From contig MVQI01000016.1 in the NCBI GenBank assembly GCA_002067795.1, positions 1-40,854 on the forward strand: DNA of 40,854 nucleotides, read 5' to 3'. This document shows, piece by piece, positions 1-9,180 of the stretch. The notes below the pieces were generated by a model. It was not told the DNA's origin. It saw nothing but the letters and a program-made list of their open reading frames with translations, and ran no database searches. Positions within the stretch are counted from its first letter, which is position 1, and the number at the start of each line of letters is the position of its first letter. Origin of the DNA: Methanosaeta sp. PtaB.Bin039. Lineage in GTDB: Archaea > Halobacteriota > Methanosarcinia > Methanotrichales > Methanotrichaceae. The translations under genes were made by a program, and so were the position numbers.

Positions 1-354
1 CACTGATTTCTATTTAAATCTTCAGGCCGGTGAACCTGGATTGCAGAGTCTCAAAGCTCGGCATTTGAGGCACTGTTAATCGATATGATAAAAGAAAAAT
101 TTGCTCGAGAGGATCAACGGATGACAGGATCACCGGTGATCTGCAGGACAACTCCTAAAAGGACAACTCCTAAAAGGACAACTCCTAAAAGGACAACTCC
201 CAAAGCGCCATCATAAAACGGCCGAAGACATATCAGAATCTTCGCAAGATATGTGCGCTTGGTTTTTCTGGAGTGCTCACGATCCAATACGTGATCCTCG
301 CCAAAAGGATTAAAGCAAACCCATGCTGCGATACTGGGGAGGAGACGCGTTCAT
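1..354. other. Non-coding left edge
   Basis: No convincing gene is seen here. One frame is open from base 2 to a TAA at 77-79 and could be the tail of a gene that starts outside the window, but 25 codons are too few to call. A 43-codon ORF (85-216, +) contains the short tandem repeat listed separately. The last 30 bases carry a GGGGAGGAG stretch that serves the HEAT-repeat gene at 355. Confidence 0.4.
145..204 (+). repeat. Tandem repeat, 4 x 15 bp
   Basis: The 15-base unit AGGACAACTCCTAAA occurs four times head to tail, with one change in the last copy (T to C). Because the unit is a multiple of three, it reads as RTTPK four times inside a 43-codon ORF that starts with ATG at 85 and stops at 216. 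Whether that ORF is translated is unknown. Confidence 0.9.
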
Positions 355-1317
355 ATGGACCCTTCAGAGGAGATTGCCAGGCTGGCCAGCTCTGATTACT
401 TCGAGAGCCAGAAGGCCGCCTGGACCCTTGTCAACATTGGGGCATCTGCGGTTGAGCCGCTGCTCCTGGTGCTGCACCAGGCCGAGAACGATCCTACACG
501 CTACCGCGCAGCCTGGGCTCTCGGAAAGATAGGGAGCGTTCAGGCCATAAGCGGACTGGGCCAAGCTCTGCTGGAGGACCCAAGCGAGGTGGTGAGAGAA
601 TGGTCGGCTGCTGCTCTTGAGGCTGTGGGGGATAGCTCTGCAGTCCCATATCTGGTAAGCGCGGTGACCTCGGATCCTTGCGGGGATGTGCAGCTTCGAG
701 CGGCTGTATCCCTGATGGGGCTCAATGCATCAGAAGCCCTCCAGAGCCTTCTGAAGAGCCCCAACCGACGAACAAGAGGATACGCTATAACCGCCCTGGC
801 TCGCATGCAACATGCCGACTCCTTCCACATGGTGTCCGAACTTCTGAATGATCCCGATCCAGAGGTGCGCAGGCGTGCGGCCGCCTTCATGGGAGAGCTC
901 GCCATCCCAGATGGAGATCTGCTCTTGCAGCCGCTGCTTGAGGACGGCTCATTCGCTGTGAGAGAAGAAGCGGTCAAGGCACTTGGCCGCATCAGGACCG
1001 GATCTGCATGTAGCCTTGTTGTTGCTGCCTTAAAAGACCGCGACCCAGAGGTTCGCCTGCTGGCAGTCACAACGCTTGGAGAGATGGGAGATCCAATGGC
1101 ACTGGACCCACTGATAGAGGTTTTGTTCGGAGAGGACAGGGAGGATATACGAGCCTGGGCTGCCTGGTCTCTTGGAGAGCTGAACCTGCCAAATGCAGTA
1201 AAGCCCCTGCAGAGGGCCTGCCAGTGCTGTCCGCCAGGAGTCAGGGAAAAAGCAGCCGACTCGCTGCGGGAGATCTACGGCCTTAGCGTGGAGATTGGCG
1301 AAGAGAACAAGATGTAA
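355..1317 (+). CDS. HEAT-repeat (PBS-lyase type) protein
   Basis: A 320-residue protein made almost wholly of about ten 30-residue helical HEAT repeats of the PBS-lyase type. Each has the pattern of a helix ending in an acidic/Pro turn followed by 'VR..AA..LG.L/I', for example around residues 168-180 and 230-245. There is no signal peptide or membrane segment, so it is a cytoplasmic solenoid, expected to act as a protein-protein scaffold. ATG 355 is preceded by GGGGAGGAG about 8 bases upstream. The next gene, a formate-dehydrogenase-type subunit, begins 216 bp downstream on the same strand. PBS-lyase HEAT proteins often accompany redox enzymes, but a partnership here is inference only. A Cys pair near residue 290 (QCC) could bind metal; the function is not known. 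Confidence 0.85.
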   Translation: MDPSEEIARLASSDYFESQKAAWTLVNIGASAVEPLLLVLHQAENDPTRYRAAWALGKIGSVQAISGLGQALLEDPSEVVREWSAAALEAVGDSSAVPYLVSAVTSDPCGDVQLRAAVSLMGLNASEALQSLLKSPNRRTRGYAITALARMQHADSFHMVSELLNDPDPEVRRRAAAFMGELAIPDGDLLLQPLLEDGSFAVREEAVKALGRIRTGSACSLVVAALKDRDPEVRLLAVTTLGEMGDPMALDPLIEVLFGEDREDIRAWAAWSLGELNLPNAVKPLQRACQCCPPGVREKAADSLREIYGLSVEIGEENKM

Positions 1318-1533
1318 GAGGAGACCAATGCCATATCCCGGGCTAAGGCGACCGGATACTCATTTGCTCAGATCTCAGCTTTCCATTTTTCCAAAAAGTC
1401 AGCGGAAAGGTTATGGACAGGCACAGACCTATGTAGATTCAGATCCTAAGCCAGGTCCGGCCCGGCTAATCATCGCCTGATCTGGCCCTACCTGCGGCGG
1501 CCAAAAAGGCCTCATCCATGGCGGTGATCCCAA

Positions 1534-3555
1534 TTGCAGACAATCCCCACCACCTGTATCTACTGCGGCTGTGGCTGCGGTCTTATGCTGCACGTCGAGG
1601 AGGGGAGGGTGGTGGCGGCCTCGCCCCAGATTAACCATCCCCTCTCCCAGGGCCACCTGTGCCTGAAAGGCTGGCTGGCATACCAGTTCCTGGACCACCC
1701 TGACAGGCTCCGACGCCCCATGATCAGGAAAGGGGAGAGGCTTGTCCCGTCCTCCTGGGACCAGGCGCTTGATCTGGCAAGAGACGAGCTCTCCACTCTT
1801 CTAAGGGAAAGCGGACCCGCATCCCTGGGGGTCCTCACCTCGGCAAAAGCCAGCAACGAGGAGAACTTCCTTCTGATGAAGCTTGCCAGGGCCGGGCTGA
1901 AGACCAATAACGTCGATCACGTCGCCCGCCTCTGCCACGCCCCCACCCTGGCAGCGCTCAGCTCTGCCCTTGGCAGCGGCTCGATGACCAACCCAATCGT
2001 CAGCCTGCGCAAGTCGGACATGATCCTGGTTGCCGGCTCAAATACCACCGAGCAGCATCCTCTGGTGGCCTTCCACATCCTGCAGGCCAGGAAGACAGGA
2101 GCTGAGATCGTTGTGGTCGATCCACGCCGAACCGCCATGGCAAGGCTCGCCGACCTCCACCTCGCTCCACTTCCAGGAACCGATGCTGCCTGGATCAACG
2201 GGCTGCTCAGAGCAATCCTGGACCTGGGTCTTGAGGACCGGCAGTTTATAGAGGCCAGAACAGAGGGCTTTGAGGAGGCAAGAGCAGCTCTCGATCCGTA
2301 CACTCCCCAGATGGTGGAGCAGGTCACGAACATACCGGCTGACGACCTTGTGCTTGCTGCCAGCAAATTGGGATCCGCCAATCGTGCGGCCTTTGTATAC
2401 GCCATGGGAATAACCCAGCATTACTGGGGGACGGACAATGTGCAGGCCCTGGCCAACCTGGCTCTTGCTACCGGAAACGTAGGGAGGGATGGGACCGGCA
2501 TCTACCCGCTGCGAGGCCATCAAAACGTCCAGGGAGCCTGCGACATGGGCGCCCTTCCAGATTACTACTCTGGATATCAGCCGGTCTCAAGCTCAAGATC
2601 GCGTTTCGAGAGGGCCTGGAAGACCGACCTGCCAGCTGAGATTGGCCTGACCGCGGTTGAGATGATGGATGCAGCCCAGGCAGGCCGGATCAAAGGGATG
2701 ATCATCTCCGGCGAAAATCCCATGCTCAGCTTTCCCGACCAGACGCAGGTCAGGGCTGCCCTGGAGGAGCTGGACTTCCTGCTTGTGGTGGATATATTCC
2801 CGACCGAAACAGCACGGTTGGCCAACGTTGTCCTGCCGGCTGCCTCATTTGCCGAGAAGGAAGGGACGTTCACCTCAACCGAGCGGCGTGTACAGCTGGC
2901 CAGAGGGGCTGTTTCCCCGCCGGGTGAGGCCTGGCCTGAATGGCGGATATGGGCAGACCTCCTGACCAGGTTCGAAGTTGACTGCCTGTACGAATCGGCT
3001 GCCCAGATCATGGAGGAGATAGCATCCCTCACGCCCAGCTATGGTGGGATCAGCCACAGCCGGCTTGGGACTGGGGGTCTTGTCTGGCCCTGCCCAAATC
3101 ACGACCATCCCGGCACCCCGATCCTCCATGTGGACAGCTTTCCGATCGGCAGGGCCAGGTTTCGGCCGGTGGAGTACAAGGCACCGTCTGAGAAGCCGGA
3201 TGAGGAGTACCCGTTTCTGCTTACTACCGGAAGAAGCCTGTTCCAGTTCCATACCGGCACGATGACAAGGAGGGTCCCCCTTCTGGAGAGGGAAGTCCCA
3301 GAGCCGTTCCTTGACATAAGTCCACCGGACGCCAGGCAGCTTGGCCTGAAGGATGGCACCTACATCTCAGTTGAGTCCAGGAGGGGCAGGCTGATAGCTA
3401 GGGCCAGGGTAACACCTGATGTCAATCCCGGCCACCTCTTCCTTCCCATACACTTCCTGGAAGGCCCGGCAAACCTGCTGACCTCGCGCTACAGAGACCC
3501 GATCTCCGGGATGCCTGCGCTCAAGGAGGCCGCGGTCCGGCTCAGGAGGCTTTAG
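1534..3555 (+). CDS. fdhA: Formate dehydrogenase-type molybdopterin oxidoreductase, catalytic subunit
   Basis: A 673-residue Mo/W-bis-MGD enzyme of the formate dehydrogenase family (FdhF is about 715). The N-terminal 4Fe-4S site is Cys8, Cys11, Cys15 and Cys43. The metal ligand lies in the motif ARLCH (Cys134), matching the Sec/Cys-His of formate dehydrogenases, and a GHQNVQGACDMG stretch follows the active-site Arg as in the family. The C-terminal MGD-binding domain is present from about residue 545. There is no Tat signal, so it is cytoplasmic. TTG at 1534 is preferred because GGTGA lies 7 bases upstream and the first Cys motif follows directly. The stop is 2 bp before the next ATG, so the gene is in an operon with the two subunits downstream. 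It probably interconverts formate and CO2; another Mo/W substrate is possible. No F420-dependent FdhB (FrhB type) is next to it. Confidence 0.88.
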   Translation: MQTIPTTCIYCGCGCGLMLHVEEGRVVAASPQINHPLSQGHLCLKGWLAYQFLDHPDRLRRPMIRKGERLVPSSWDQALDLARDELSTLLRESGPASLGVLTSAKASNEENFLLMKLARAGLKTNNVDHVARLCHAPTLAALSSALGSGSMTNPIVSLRKSDMILVAGSNTTEQHPLVAFHILQARKTGAEIVVVDPRRTAMARLADLHLAPLPGTDAAWINGLLRAILDLGLEDRQFIEARTEGFEEARAALDPYTPQMVEQVTNIPADDLVLAASKLGSANRAAFVYAMGITQHYWGTDNVQALANLALATGNVGRDGTGIYPLRGHQNVQGACDMGALPDYYSGYQPVSSSRSRFERAWKTDLPAEIGLTAVEMMDAAQAGRIKGMIISGENPMLSFPDQTQVRAALEELDFLLVVDIFPTETARLANVVLPAASFAEKEGTFTSTERRVQLARGAVSPPGEAWPEWRIWADLLTRFEVDCLYESAAQIMEEIASLTPSYGGISHSRLGTGGLVWPCPNHDHPGTPILHVDSFPIGRARFRPVEYKAPSEKPDEEYPFLLTTGRSLFQFHTGTMTRRVPLLEREVPEPFLDISPPDARQLGLKDGTYISVESRRGRLIARARVTPDVNPGHLFLPIHFLEGPANLLTSRYRDPISGMPALKEAAVRLRRL

Positions 3556-3557
3556 GG

Positions 3558-4637
3558 ATGATCTCATACCTCAAAAAAGCCGACCTCCCAGACCTGCTAC
3601 AGGCCTGGGCTGACAAAATGGATGTGCTGGCCCCAATTCTCGAGGAGGGCCAGATCAGCTTCACAACCTGGAAGGGCCAGCCTCTGGACCTCTCGGCCAA
3701 CGCCCTGGTCTCCCCGGCAAAGATCATCTCGCCCCGGGAGGAGATATTATTCCGCTACATCCAGGAGAGCGGAACCTACCGGTTCTTGCGTCCTGATCAG
3801 AAGCCCCGTCTCATCTTTGGAATGAGGCCCTGCGATCTGCGGGCCTTGCAGGTTCTTGACCGCATCTACGGTGCACCGCCGCCTGACCAGGCTTATCTCG
3901 ACCGGCGCAGATCCGCTGTTCTGGCGGTCTTAAACTGCACCAATCCCGGACCAGGCTGTTTCTGTGCTGCGCTTGGGGCAGGGCCGGATGCGGATGAGGG
4001 ATACGACCTGCTGTTCACCGATCTTGGCAACGGATACCTGGTGGAATCGGGATCGCCAGCAGGAATTGTGCTGATTAAGAACTCACCGGACCTGCTGCCG
4101 GCTGTTTCCGACCTGGCGGATTCCCTACTGACAGATAAGGGAAGGGTTGTCGGTCTGTGCCGGGACCAGGTCATCTCCTCATTTCCCGGCATGTCAGTTG
4201 AGCGGATAAGGGAAGGCATGGAGAGCGCCGAGTGGGAGCGGCTGGGACAGATCTGCTCTTACTGCGCAGGGTGCAGCTTCGTATGTCCAGTATGCCACTG
4301 CTTCACCATTTACGACCGGGGAGTTCCTGACGGGCAACGAATCCGATGCGCTGATAGCTGCATGACCTCCGGATTTTCGCGTCTCACATCAGGCTCCAAC
4401 CCTCGACCAAGCCAAGGGGACAGGTTACGCAACTGGTATCTGGATAAGTTCGAGTATATACTCGCCCGGACTGGCCTTGCCGGATGCGTCGGCTGCGGCA
4501 GGTGCAGCCAGGTCTGCCTCTCCCCTGACATCTGCCTGAGGTCCTTTCTCGAGAGTCTGTGCAGCAGGGAGATGACGACCAACAAATTCGCCGACGCTGG
4601 AGAAAGCAAAGGCGAAGGCAAATCCATCAGGAAGTGA
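3558..4637 (+). CDS. AsrA/HydB-like 4Fe-4S electron-transfer subunit
   Basis: A 359-residue iron-sulfur protein of the family that includes anaerobic sulfite reductase subunit A and the beta subunit of archaeal sulfhydrogenase. The family signature GMRPCDLRAL is at about residues 88-97. Two cluster regions follow: Cys233, 236, 239, 243, 246 and 248, then Cys310, 313, 316 and 320 (CVGCGRCSQVC), enough for two 4Fe-4S clusters. It would pass electrons between the Mo/W subunit upstream and the flavoprotein downstream. The ribosome binding site AGGAGG (3544-3549) lies inside the end of the upstream gene, and the start is 2 bp after that stop, so translation is probably coupled. HydB is normally paired with NiFe hydrogenase; pairing with a formate dehydrogenase subunit is less usual. 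The last 20 residues are Lys/Glu rich. Confidence 0.85.
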   Translation: MISYLKKADLPDLLQAWADKMDVLAPILEEGQISFTTWKGQPLDLSANALVSPAKIISPREEILFRYIQESGTYRFLRPDQKPRLIFGMRPCDLRALQVLDRIYGAPPPDQAYLDRRRSAVLAVLNCTNPGPGCFCAALGAGPDADEGYDLLFTDLGNGYLVESGSPAGIVLIKNSPDLLPAVSDLADSLLTDKGRVVGLCRDQVISSFPGMSVERIREGMESAEWERLGQICSYCAGCSFVCPVCHCFTIYDRGVPDGQRIRCADSCMTSGFSRLTSGSNPRPSQGDRLRNWYLDKFEYILARTGLAGCVGCGRCSQVCLSPDICLRSFLESLCSREMTTNKFADAGESKGEGKSIRK

Positions 4638-4643
4638 GCATCA

Positions 4644-5450
4644 ATGGATGGCAGAGAGATGAGGGATTACATACCGTACCAGGTCGAGATCGTGGATATC
4701 GACAGGGTTACCTCCGACTCGTACCTGATATCCCTTCAGATACTGGACCGGGAGGTTTTCCGGTATCGTCCTGGCCAGTTCATCATGGTATCGGTCTTCG
4801 GCCTGGGCGAGTGTCCCATATCGATCGCCTCCACCCCGACCAGGAACACGCTACAGATATGCATCCGCCGGGCAGGCAAGATAACCTCGGGCATCATGGA
4901 CTCCATGATAGGCGATGTCCTGGGAGTGCGTGGGCCATGCGGAAACGGATTTCCGCTTGATTTTATGAAGAAGGACATCCTGATAGCAGGAGGAGGTTCT
5001 GGATTTGCCACTTTGCGTTCCCTTATAAACTTCATAGCCGACCGCAGGGAGCAGTTCGGCAACGTGGCTGTGGCCTACGGAGCCCGTACGAGGCAGGACC
5101 TGTACTTCATGCAGGAGTATAAGGGGTGGCAGATGGCGGGCATACAGGTGGCGGTGACGGTTGACGTTGGAGATCAGGGATGGACCGGCAACGTGGGGAT
5201 GGTCACCTCCCTATTGGACCGCCTGGAGATCCCCCCGGGTTCAGCCGCGATATGCGGACCTCCGGTGATGATCAATTCAGTAGCTGCCCGCCTGATGGAG
5301 AAGGGATTTCAGCTTCCCGACATATTCGTCTCCCTTGAGAGGCATATGAAATGCGGGGTGGGCAAATGCGAGCACTGCATGATCGGTCCCCATCACGTCT
5401 GCATGGAAGGCCCGGTCTTCTCCTACGATCGCGTCAGGCAGTATCTTTGA
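4644..5450 (+). CDS. AsrB/HydG-like FAD/NAD(P)-binding reductase subunit
   Basis: A 268-residue flavoprotein of the ferredoxin-NADP reductase superfamily, close to sulfhydrogenase gamma (HydG) and anaerobic sulfite reductase B. Residues 1-100 form the FAD-binding barrel, with RPGQF near residue 41. The NAD(P)-binding half starts with GGGSGFATLRSL at about residue 116. The C-terminal 2Fe-2S site is Cys237, Cys242, Cys245 and Cys253 (CGVGKCEHC). It most likely exchanges electrons with NAD(P)H and hands them to the iron-sulfur subunit upstream. The gene starts 6 bp after that subunit, with AGGAAGTGAG as ribosome binding site, and is the last in the operon. Which nicotinamide is used cannot be read from the sequence. 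Confidence 0.87.
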   Translation: MDGREMRDYIPYQVEIVDIDRVTSDSYLISLQILDREVFRYRPGQFIMVSVFGLGECPISIASTPTRNTLQICIRRAGKITSGIMDSMIGDVLGVRGPCGNGFPLDFMKKDILIAGGGSGFATLRSLINFIADRREQFGNVAVAYGARTRQDLYFMQEYKGWQMAGIQVAVTVDVGDQGWTGNVGMVTSLLDRLEIPPGSAAICGPPVMINSVAARLMEKGFQLPDIFVSLERHMKCGVGKCEHCMIGPHHVCMEGPVFSYDRVRQYL

Positions 5451-5853
5451 TGATCGGCTGCTATGCACGTGGCCAGGGTTTGGCATGACCGGGAGTCGGG
5501 CGACCGACCTTATGGAATTCGTAACTTAAACAGTCTGGATTTGAAGTCACGATGTTTTCTCGTTAGGGATAGATCCTAAATCCTCCGAGACTTGCCTGAC
5601 GGAAAAGAGCTGCCAAATCCGCGTGTCCGCGACCAATCCCGGATAGCTCAGGAGCAAACAATCCATCTTCATGTCTTTGCCTGCCGAGAGCTCGATTATC
5701 AAGCGTTTTTTTCGAAAATCCGGAATTTCGGAGGGATATGGCCGTTTGATCCGGCATTTTATTTTATAACTTTAATTTTTTAAAATAATTCCATAGCTTG
5801 ACAGCCCTCATGTGGCAAACGTTATATGCCGCTTGAATATGCACTCATAACCC
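5451..5853. other. Intergenic region, AT-rich, with promoter
   Basis: 403 bp with no credible gene. It holds a T-run (5705-5712) that could end transcription of the Fdh-type operon, an imperfect 18-bp palindrome (5713-5730) with 2 mismatches, a very AT-rich block (5755-5793), and the promoter of the acyl-CoA synthetase gene just before 5854. Confidence 0.55.
5821..5828 (+). promoter_or_regulatory. TATA box of acyl-CoA synthetase gene
   Basis: GTTATATG lies 26-33 bp before ATG 5854, the archaeal spacing that puts the transcript start almost at the start codon. No ribosome binding site is seen, which fits a leaderless mRNA. Confidence 0.5.
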
Positions 5854-7563
5854 ATGCCAGGCGAAGCAGCCCCCAGCTATGTTTTTAGGGGTTCCGATAA
5901 GCCGCTTATTGGCAGGACCATAGGCGAGATGTTCGATGAGATTGCCGAAAGCCACCCTGATAACGACGCCCTCGTATCCTTGCACCAGGGCTTGAGGTAC
6001 ACCTACCGGGAGCTGAAAATAGAGGTGGATCGGGCTGCCAAGGGGCTCCTGAGCCTGGGGATGAAGAAGGGCGACCGCCTTGCGATCTGGTCCACAAACA
6101 TGGCCGAATGGATAATTGCCCAGTTCGCCACTGCCAAGGCAGGCATAATCCTGGTTAACATCAATCCAGCCTACAGGACTCATGAGCTGGAGTACGTGCT
6201 CAAGCAATCTGAGGCCCAGGCACTGATCCTCATGGACCGATTCAGGACCTCGGATTATCTGGAGATGTTCTACCAGATCTGCCCCCAGGCCAGGGATGCA
6301 AGACCCGACGAGATCGAGTTGCAAGAGCTGCCTTTCTTAAAGACTCTGATACTGATCAAGGGACCCAGGCAGCCGGGCATGCACATGTGGGATGAGGTGC
6401 AGAAGATGGGTGACCAGGTGCCAGACCATGTCCTGGAGGAGGCTGGCAGAGCCCTGGATTTCGACGATCCCATAAACATTCAGTACACCTCGGGAACAAC
6501 CGGCTTTCCAAAGGGCGTGGTCCTCACCCACCATAACATACTGAACAACGGATTTTTCATAGGCGAATGCATGAAGTTCACGAGCAAGGATCGCCTGTGC
6601 ATACCGGTACCATTCTACCACTGTTTCGGCATGGTCTTATCCAATATGGCATCGGTCACTCATGGAGCCACCATGGTTCTGCCTGCTGAGCACTTCGATC
6701 CCGTAGCAACTCTGACCGCTGTCGAGAGGGAGAGGTGCACAGCGCTTCACGGAGTTCCAACCATGTTCATATCTGAGCTTGAACATCAGGACTTCCCCAA
6801 GTTCAACCTCAAATCGCTGCGTACCGGGATAATGGCAGGTTCTCCATGCCCGATTGAGGTCATGAAGAAGGTAAGCAGCCTGATGAACATGACGGAGGTG
6901 GTCATCACCTACGGCCAGACCGAATCGTCTCCAGGCCTGACCATGTCATCAACCGACGACACGCTCATGCAGAGGGTATCAACCGTTGGCAGGCCCATGC
7001 CGCACACCGAACTGAAGATAGTCGATCCTCAGAGCGGAAAGATCGTCCCCCGGGGCCAATCCGGAGAGATCTGTGCAAGAGGCTACGCCATCATGAGGGG
7101 ATATTACAACAATTCTGAGGCTACCGACATAGCTGTCGACGATGCAGGCTGGCTGCATACCGGAGACCTGGGGATACTCGATCAGGACGACTACTGCAAG
7201 ATCACCGGCCGGCTCAAGGACATGGTCATCAGAGGAGGGGAGAACATCTACCCGAGGGAGATCGAGGAGTTCCTCTACACGCACCCCGACGTCAGCGATG
7301 TTCAGGTGATAGGAGTGCCGGATGCCAGGTATGGGGAGGAGCTGATGGCCTGGGTCATGCTGAAAAAGGGCTGCTCTGCCACCCCTGAGGAGATCAGGGA
7401 CTACTGCCGGGGCAGGATCGCACACTACAAGATACCCCGCTACATCAAATTCGTTGACTCTTTCCCGATGACCGTTACAGGCAAGGTTCAGAAGTACCGG
7501 ATGAGAGAGGCCTCCATAAAGGAGTTGGGGCTGCAGCACGCAGCCGGCATAGATACCGCCTAG
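5854..7563 (+). CDS. AMP-forming acyl-CoA synthetase (fatty-acid-CoA ligase-like)
   Basis: A 569-residue ANL-superfamily adenylating enzyme that joins a carboxylic acid to CoA through an acyl-AMP. The P-loop-like motif YTSGTTGFPKG is at about residues 210-220, the ITYGQTE motif near 352, the hinge region TGDLG...GRLKDMVIRGGENIYPREIE at about 432-472, and the catalytic Lys in TVTGKVQK near residue 548. Similarity in layout is to medium/long-chain acyl-CoA synthetases rather than to the 650-residue acetyl-CoA synthetases used for acetate activation. Acetoclastic Methanothrix species carry several ANL enzymes; the true substrate cannot be told from sequence. The gene stands alone, leaderless, with a convergent CBS gene downstream. 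Confidence 0.88.
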   Translation: MPGEAAPSYVFRGSDKPLIGRTIGEMFDEIAESHPDNDALVSLHQGLRYTYRELKIEVDRAAKGLLSLGMKKGDRLAIWSTNMAEWIIAQFATAKAGIILVNINPAYRTHELEYVLKQSEAQALILMDRFRTSDYLEMFYQICPQARDARPDEIELQELPFLKTLILIKGPRQPGMHMWDEVQKMGDQVPDHVLEEAGRALDFDDPINIQYTSGTTGFPKGVVLTHHNILNNGFFIGECMKFTSKDRLCIPVPFYHCFGMVLSNMASVTHGATMVLPAEHFDPVATLTAVERERCTALHGVPTMFISELEHQDFPKFNLKSLRTGIMAGSPCPIEVMKKVSSLMNMTEVVITYGQTESSPGLTMSSTDDTLMQRVSTVGRPMPHTELKIVDPQSGKIVPRGQSGEICARGYAIMRGYYNNSEATDIAVDDAGWLHTGDLGILDQDDYCKITGRLKDMVIRGGENIYPREIEEFLYTHPDVSDVQVIGVPDARYGEELMAWVMLKKGCSATPEEIRDYCRGRIAHYKIPRYIKFVDSFPMTVTGKVQKYRMREASIKELGLQHAAGIDTA

Positions 7564-7759
7564 AATCAAAAGAGATCATAAAACGAGTCGATCATTAATC
7601 GGCTGCACCGCAACCTTGGTGATGGGCGGCTTTTTGGCATCGGGCGATTTGTCCGGACGCTTTGCCGCCATCACCACCTGGACGATGGAATCTTTTTTCC
7701 TGCCAGGCAGGCCCTGTTTAGCTATCTATTGGCTGGTCTGCCCTCCCAAATGGGGCAGT

Positions 7760-8605
7760 CTAACTGCTCATGATCATGGCCTGGATCAGGTTCCTATCGG
7801 TGAGAAGTCCGATCAGCTTCTGGTGAGAGCTGACCACGGGCAGCTGGTCTATCTTGTTGCGACGCATGATCATGGCGCATTCGCTCACCTTGCTCGATTT
7901 TATGGCGGTTATGGCCTTGACCATTGCCTCACTCACCAGTATATTGCGAAGCGTTATCCTTGATACCTGATAGAACCGGGACATGGTCTCCTTGCTCTCC
8001 CAGCTCCACTCATCCATCTCAGGCCCGGAGTTCATGTCCGCCCGCTCAACCGTCTCTTCGATAATGCTCTTGGCGATCAGATCCCGGTCGCTGACCATGC
8101 CTACGAGCTGTAGCTGGGAGTTGATAACTGGAGAGGCCTGAACTGCGGCATACTCCATAACAGCGCCAGCCACAGGAAGGGGCATCTCATCCCACACCAC
8201 GACTACGCCGCGCTGGAAGTGACGGTCTATCGGCATATCAAGATCCATCTCTGAGATTGCCCTGATCACGTCGGCCACGGTTATTATCCCCACCAGACGG
8301 GAGTCCTCCACAACCGGCAGACGCCTTATGTCATGATCCGCTAGGAGCCGGGCCGCCTCCACCAGCGTCTGATCCGGCCGAACTGTATAGGGATTCCTGG
8401 TCATGAGCATGGCTATCTGGTCCTCTTCGGGATTTCTGAGGAGGTCGGTACGGGTAACCATGCCCACCACCTTTCCGCCCTTTAGGACCGGAACACCGGA
8501 GACCCACCGCTCCTTCAGCACCTTGAGGACCTCATCCCGGTAGCCGGGAATCGTGACATAGGCCACATCCCCAACCATCACATCCCTGACCAGGGTACCA
8601 TCCAT
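7760..8605 (-). CDS. Protein with four CBS domains
   Basis: A 281-residue protein made of two tandem CBS pairs (Bateman modules), residues about 1-125 and 130-281. Repeating 'V...M......V.......A...M.......LPVV' patterns with '[10 protein letters not shown]' and '[10 protein letters not shown]' ends are clear. CBS pairs usually bind adenosine nucleotides or SAM and report energy status; no catalytic domain is attached. A purine-rich GGGGGACTG stretch precedes the ATG. The stop of the UspA gene is 6 bp upstream, so the two are co-transcribed; a CBS protein next to a UspA protein suggests a shared stress or energy-sensing role, which is inference. Confidence 0.9.
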   Translation of the reverse strand: MDGTLVRDVMVGDVAYVTIPGYRDEVLKVLKERWVSGVPVLKGGKVVGMVTRTDLLRNPEEDQIAMLMTRNPYTVRPDQTLVEAARLLADHDIRRLPVVEDSRLVGIITVADVIRAISEMDLDMPIDRHFQRGVVVVWDEMPLPVAGAVMEYAAVQASPVINSQLQLVGMVSDRDLIAKSIIEETVERADMNSGPEMDEWSWESKETMSRFYQVSRITLRNILVSEAMVKAITAIKSSKVSECAMIMRRNKIDQLPVVSSHQKLIGLLTDRNLIQAMIMSS

Positions 8606-8611
8606 TTGGTT

Positions 8612-9055
8612 TCAGTCCCCCTTCCGCTCCCCTGGAACGGTCATTACCGGGATGTGAGCGTGCTGGACCACCTTTTCAGCAACGCTTCCAAGCAAGAACC
8701 GGTCCAGGCCGCTGCGGCCGACGCTGCCCATGACCAGGAGCTGCGCGCCAACCTCACGGCAATACTTCAGGATCTGGTCGCTTGGCCTGCCCTCCACAAC
8801 CTTCCTCTCGCACGCCACCCCGGCTTTCTCCGCCAGACCGCATACATAACCGGTGGCCTCCTCGCCCTCTTTAATTAGCAGCTCCTTTATGCTGACCAAG
8901 ACCATGTCGTCGGGCAGGTGGCTCAGCCGTCCGGTATCAGCCACGTAAAGGGCTACGACCTTTGCTCCCTGGGCCCGGGCAAGCTCTATGCCAGCCTGGG
9001 CTGCCTTCTCGCTCGTCTCCGATCCATCTGTAGCGATGATTATCTTTTCGAACAT
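8612..9055 (-). CDS. Universal stress protein, UspA family
   Basis: About 147 residues, the usual length of a single Usp domain. The fold signature begins with IIIATDGSE, and the ATP-binding motif G-2x-G-9x-G-S is seen as GSVGRSGLDRFLLGS near the C terminus, so this is probably an ATP-binding type. It is cytoplasmic. Two starts are possible: GTG at 9061 and ATG at 9055. The ATG is preferred because AGGTG sits 5 bases before it. It is the first gene of a pair with the CBS protein, 6 bp apart. The exact stress signal is unknown. Confidence 0.9.
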   Translation of the reverse strand: MFEKIIIATDGSETSEKAAQAGIELARAQGAKVVALYVADTGRLSHLPDDMVLVSIKELLIKEGEEATGYVCGLAEKAGVACERKVVEGRPSDQILKYCREVGAQLLVMGSVGRSGLDRFLLGSVAEKVVQHAHIPVMTVPGERKGD

Positions 9056-9180
9056 CTCCACACCTATGGTCCCTGATATCTCCTCGGCAGGCCCGTTTTT
9101 AGATCAGCCCTGGCAATCCCTGGATGAAAATCCCGAAAAACCCCGCCCAGATATCGCATCTGTTCCTAGGACACTAGGCC

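Noticed and set aside
2-79. Tail of a gene entering from the left
   Set aside because: An open frame of 25 codons before TAA is too short and unrecognised to call a gene.
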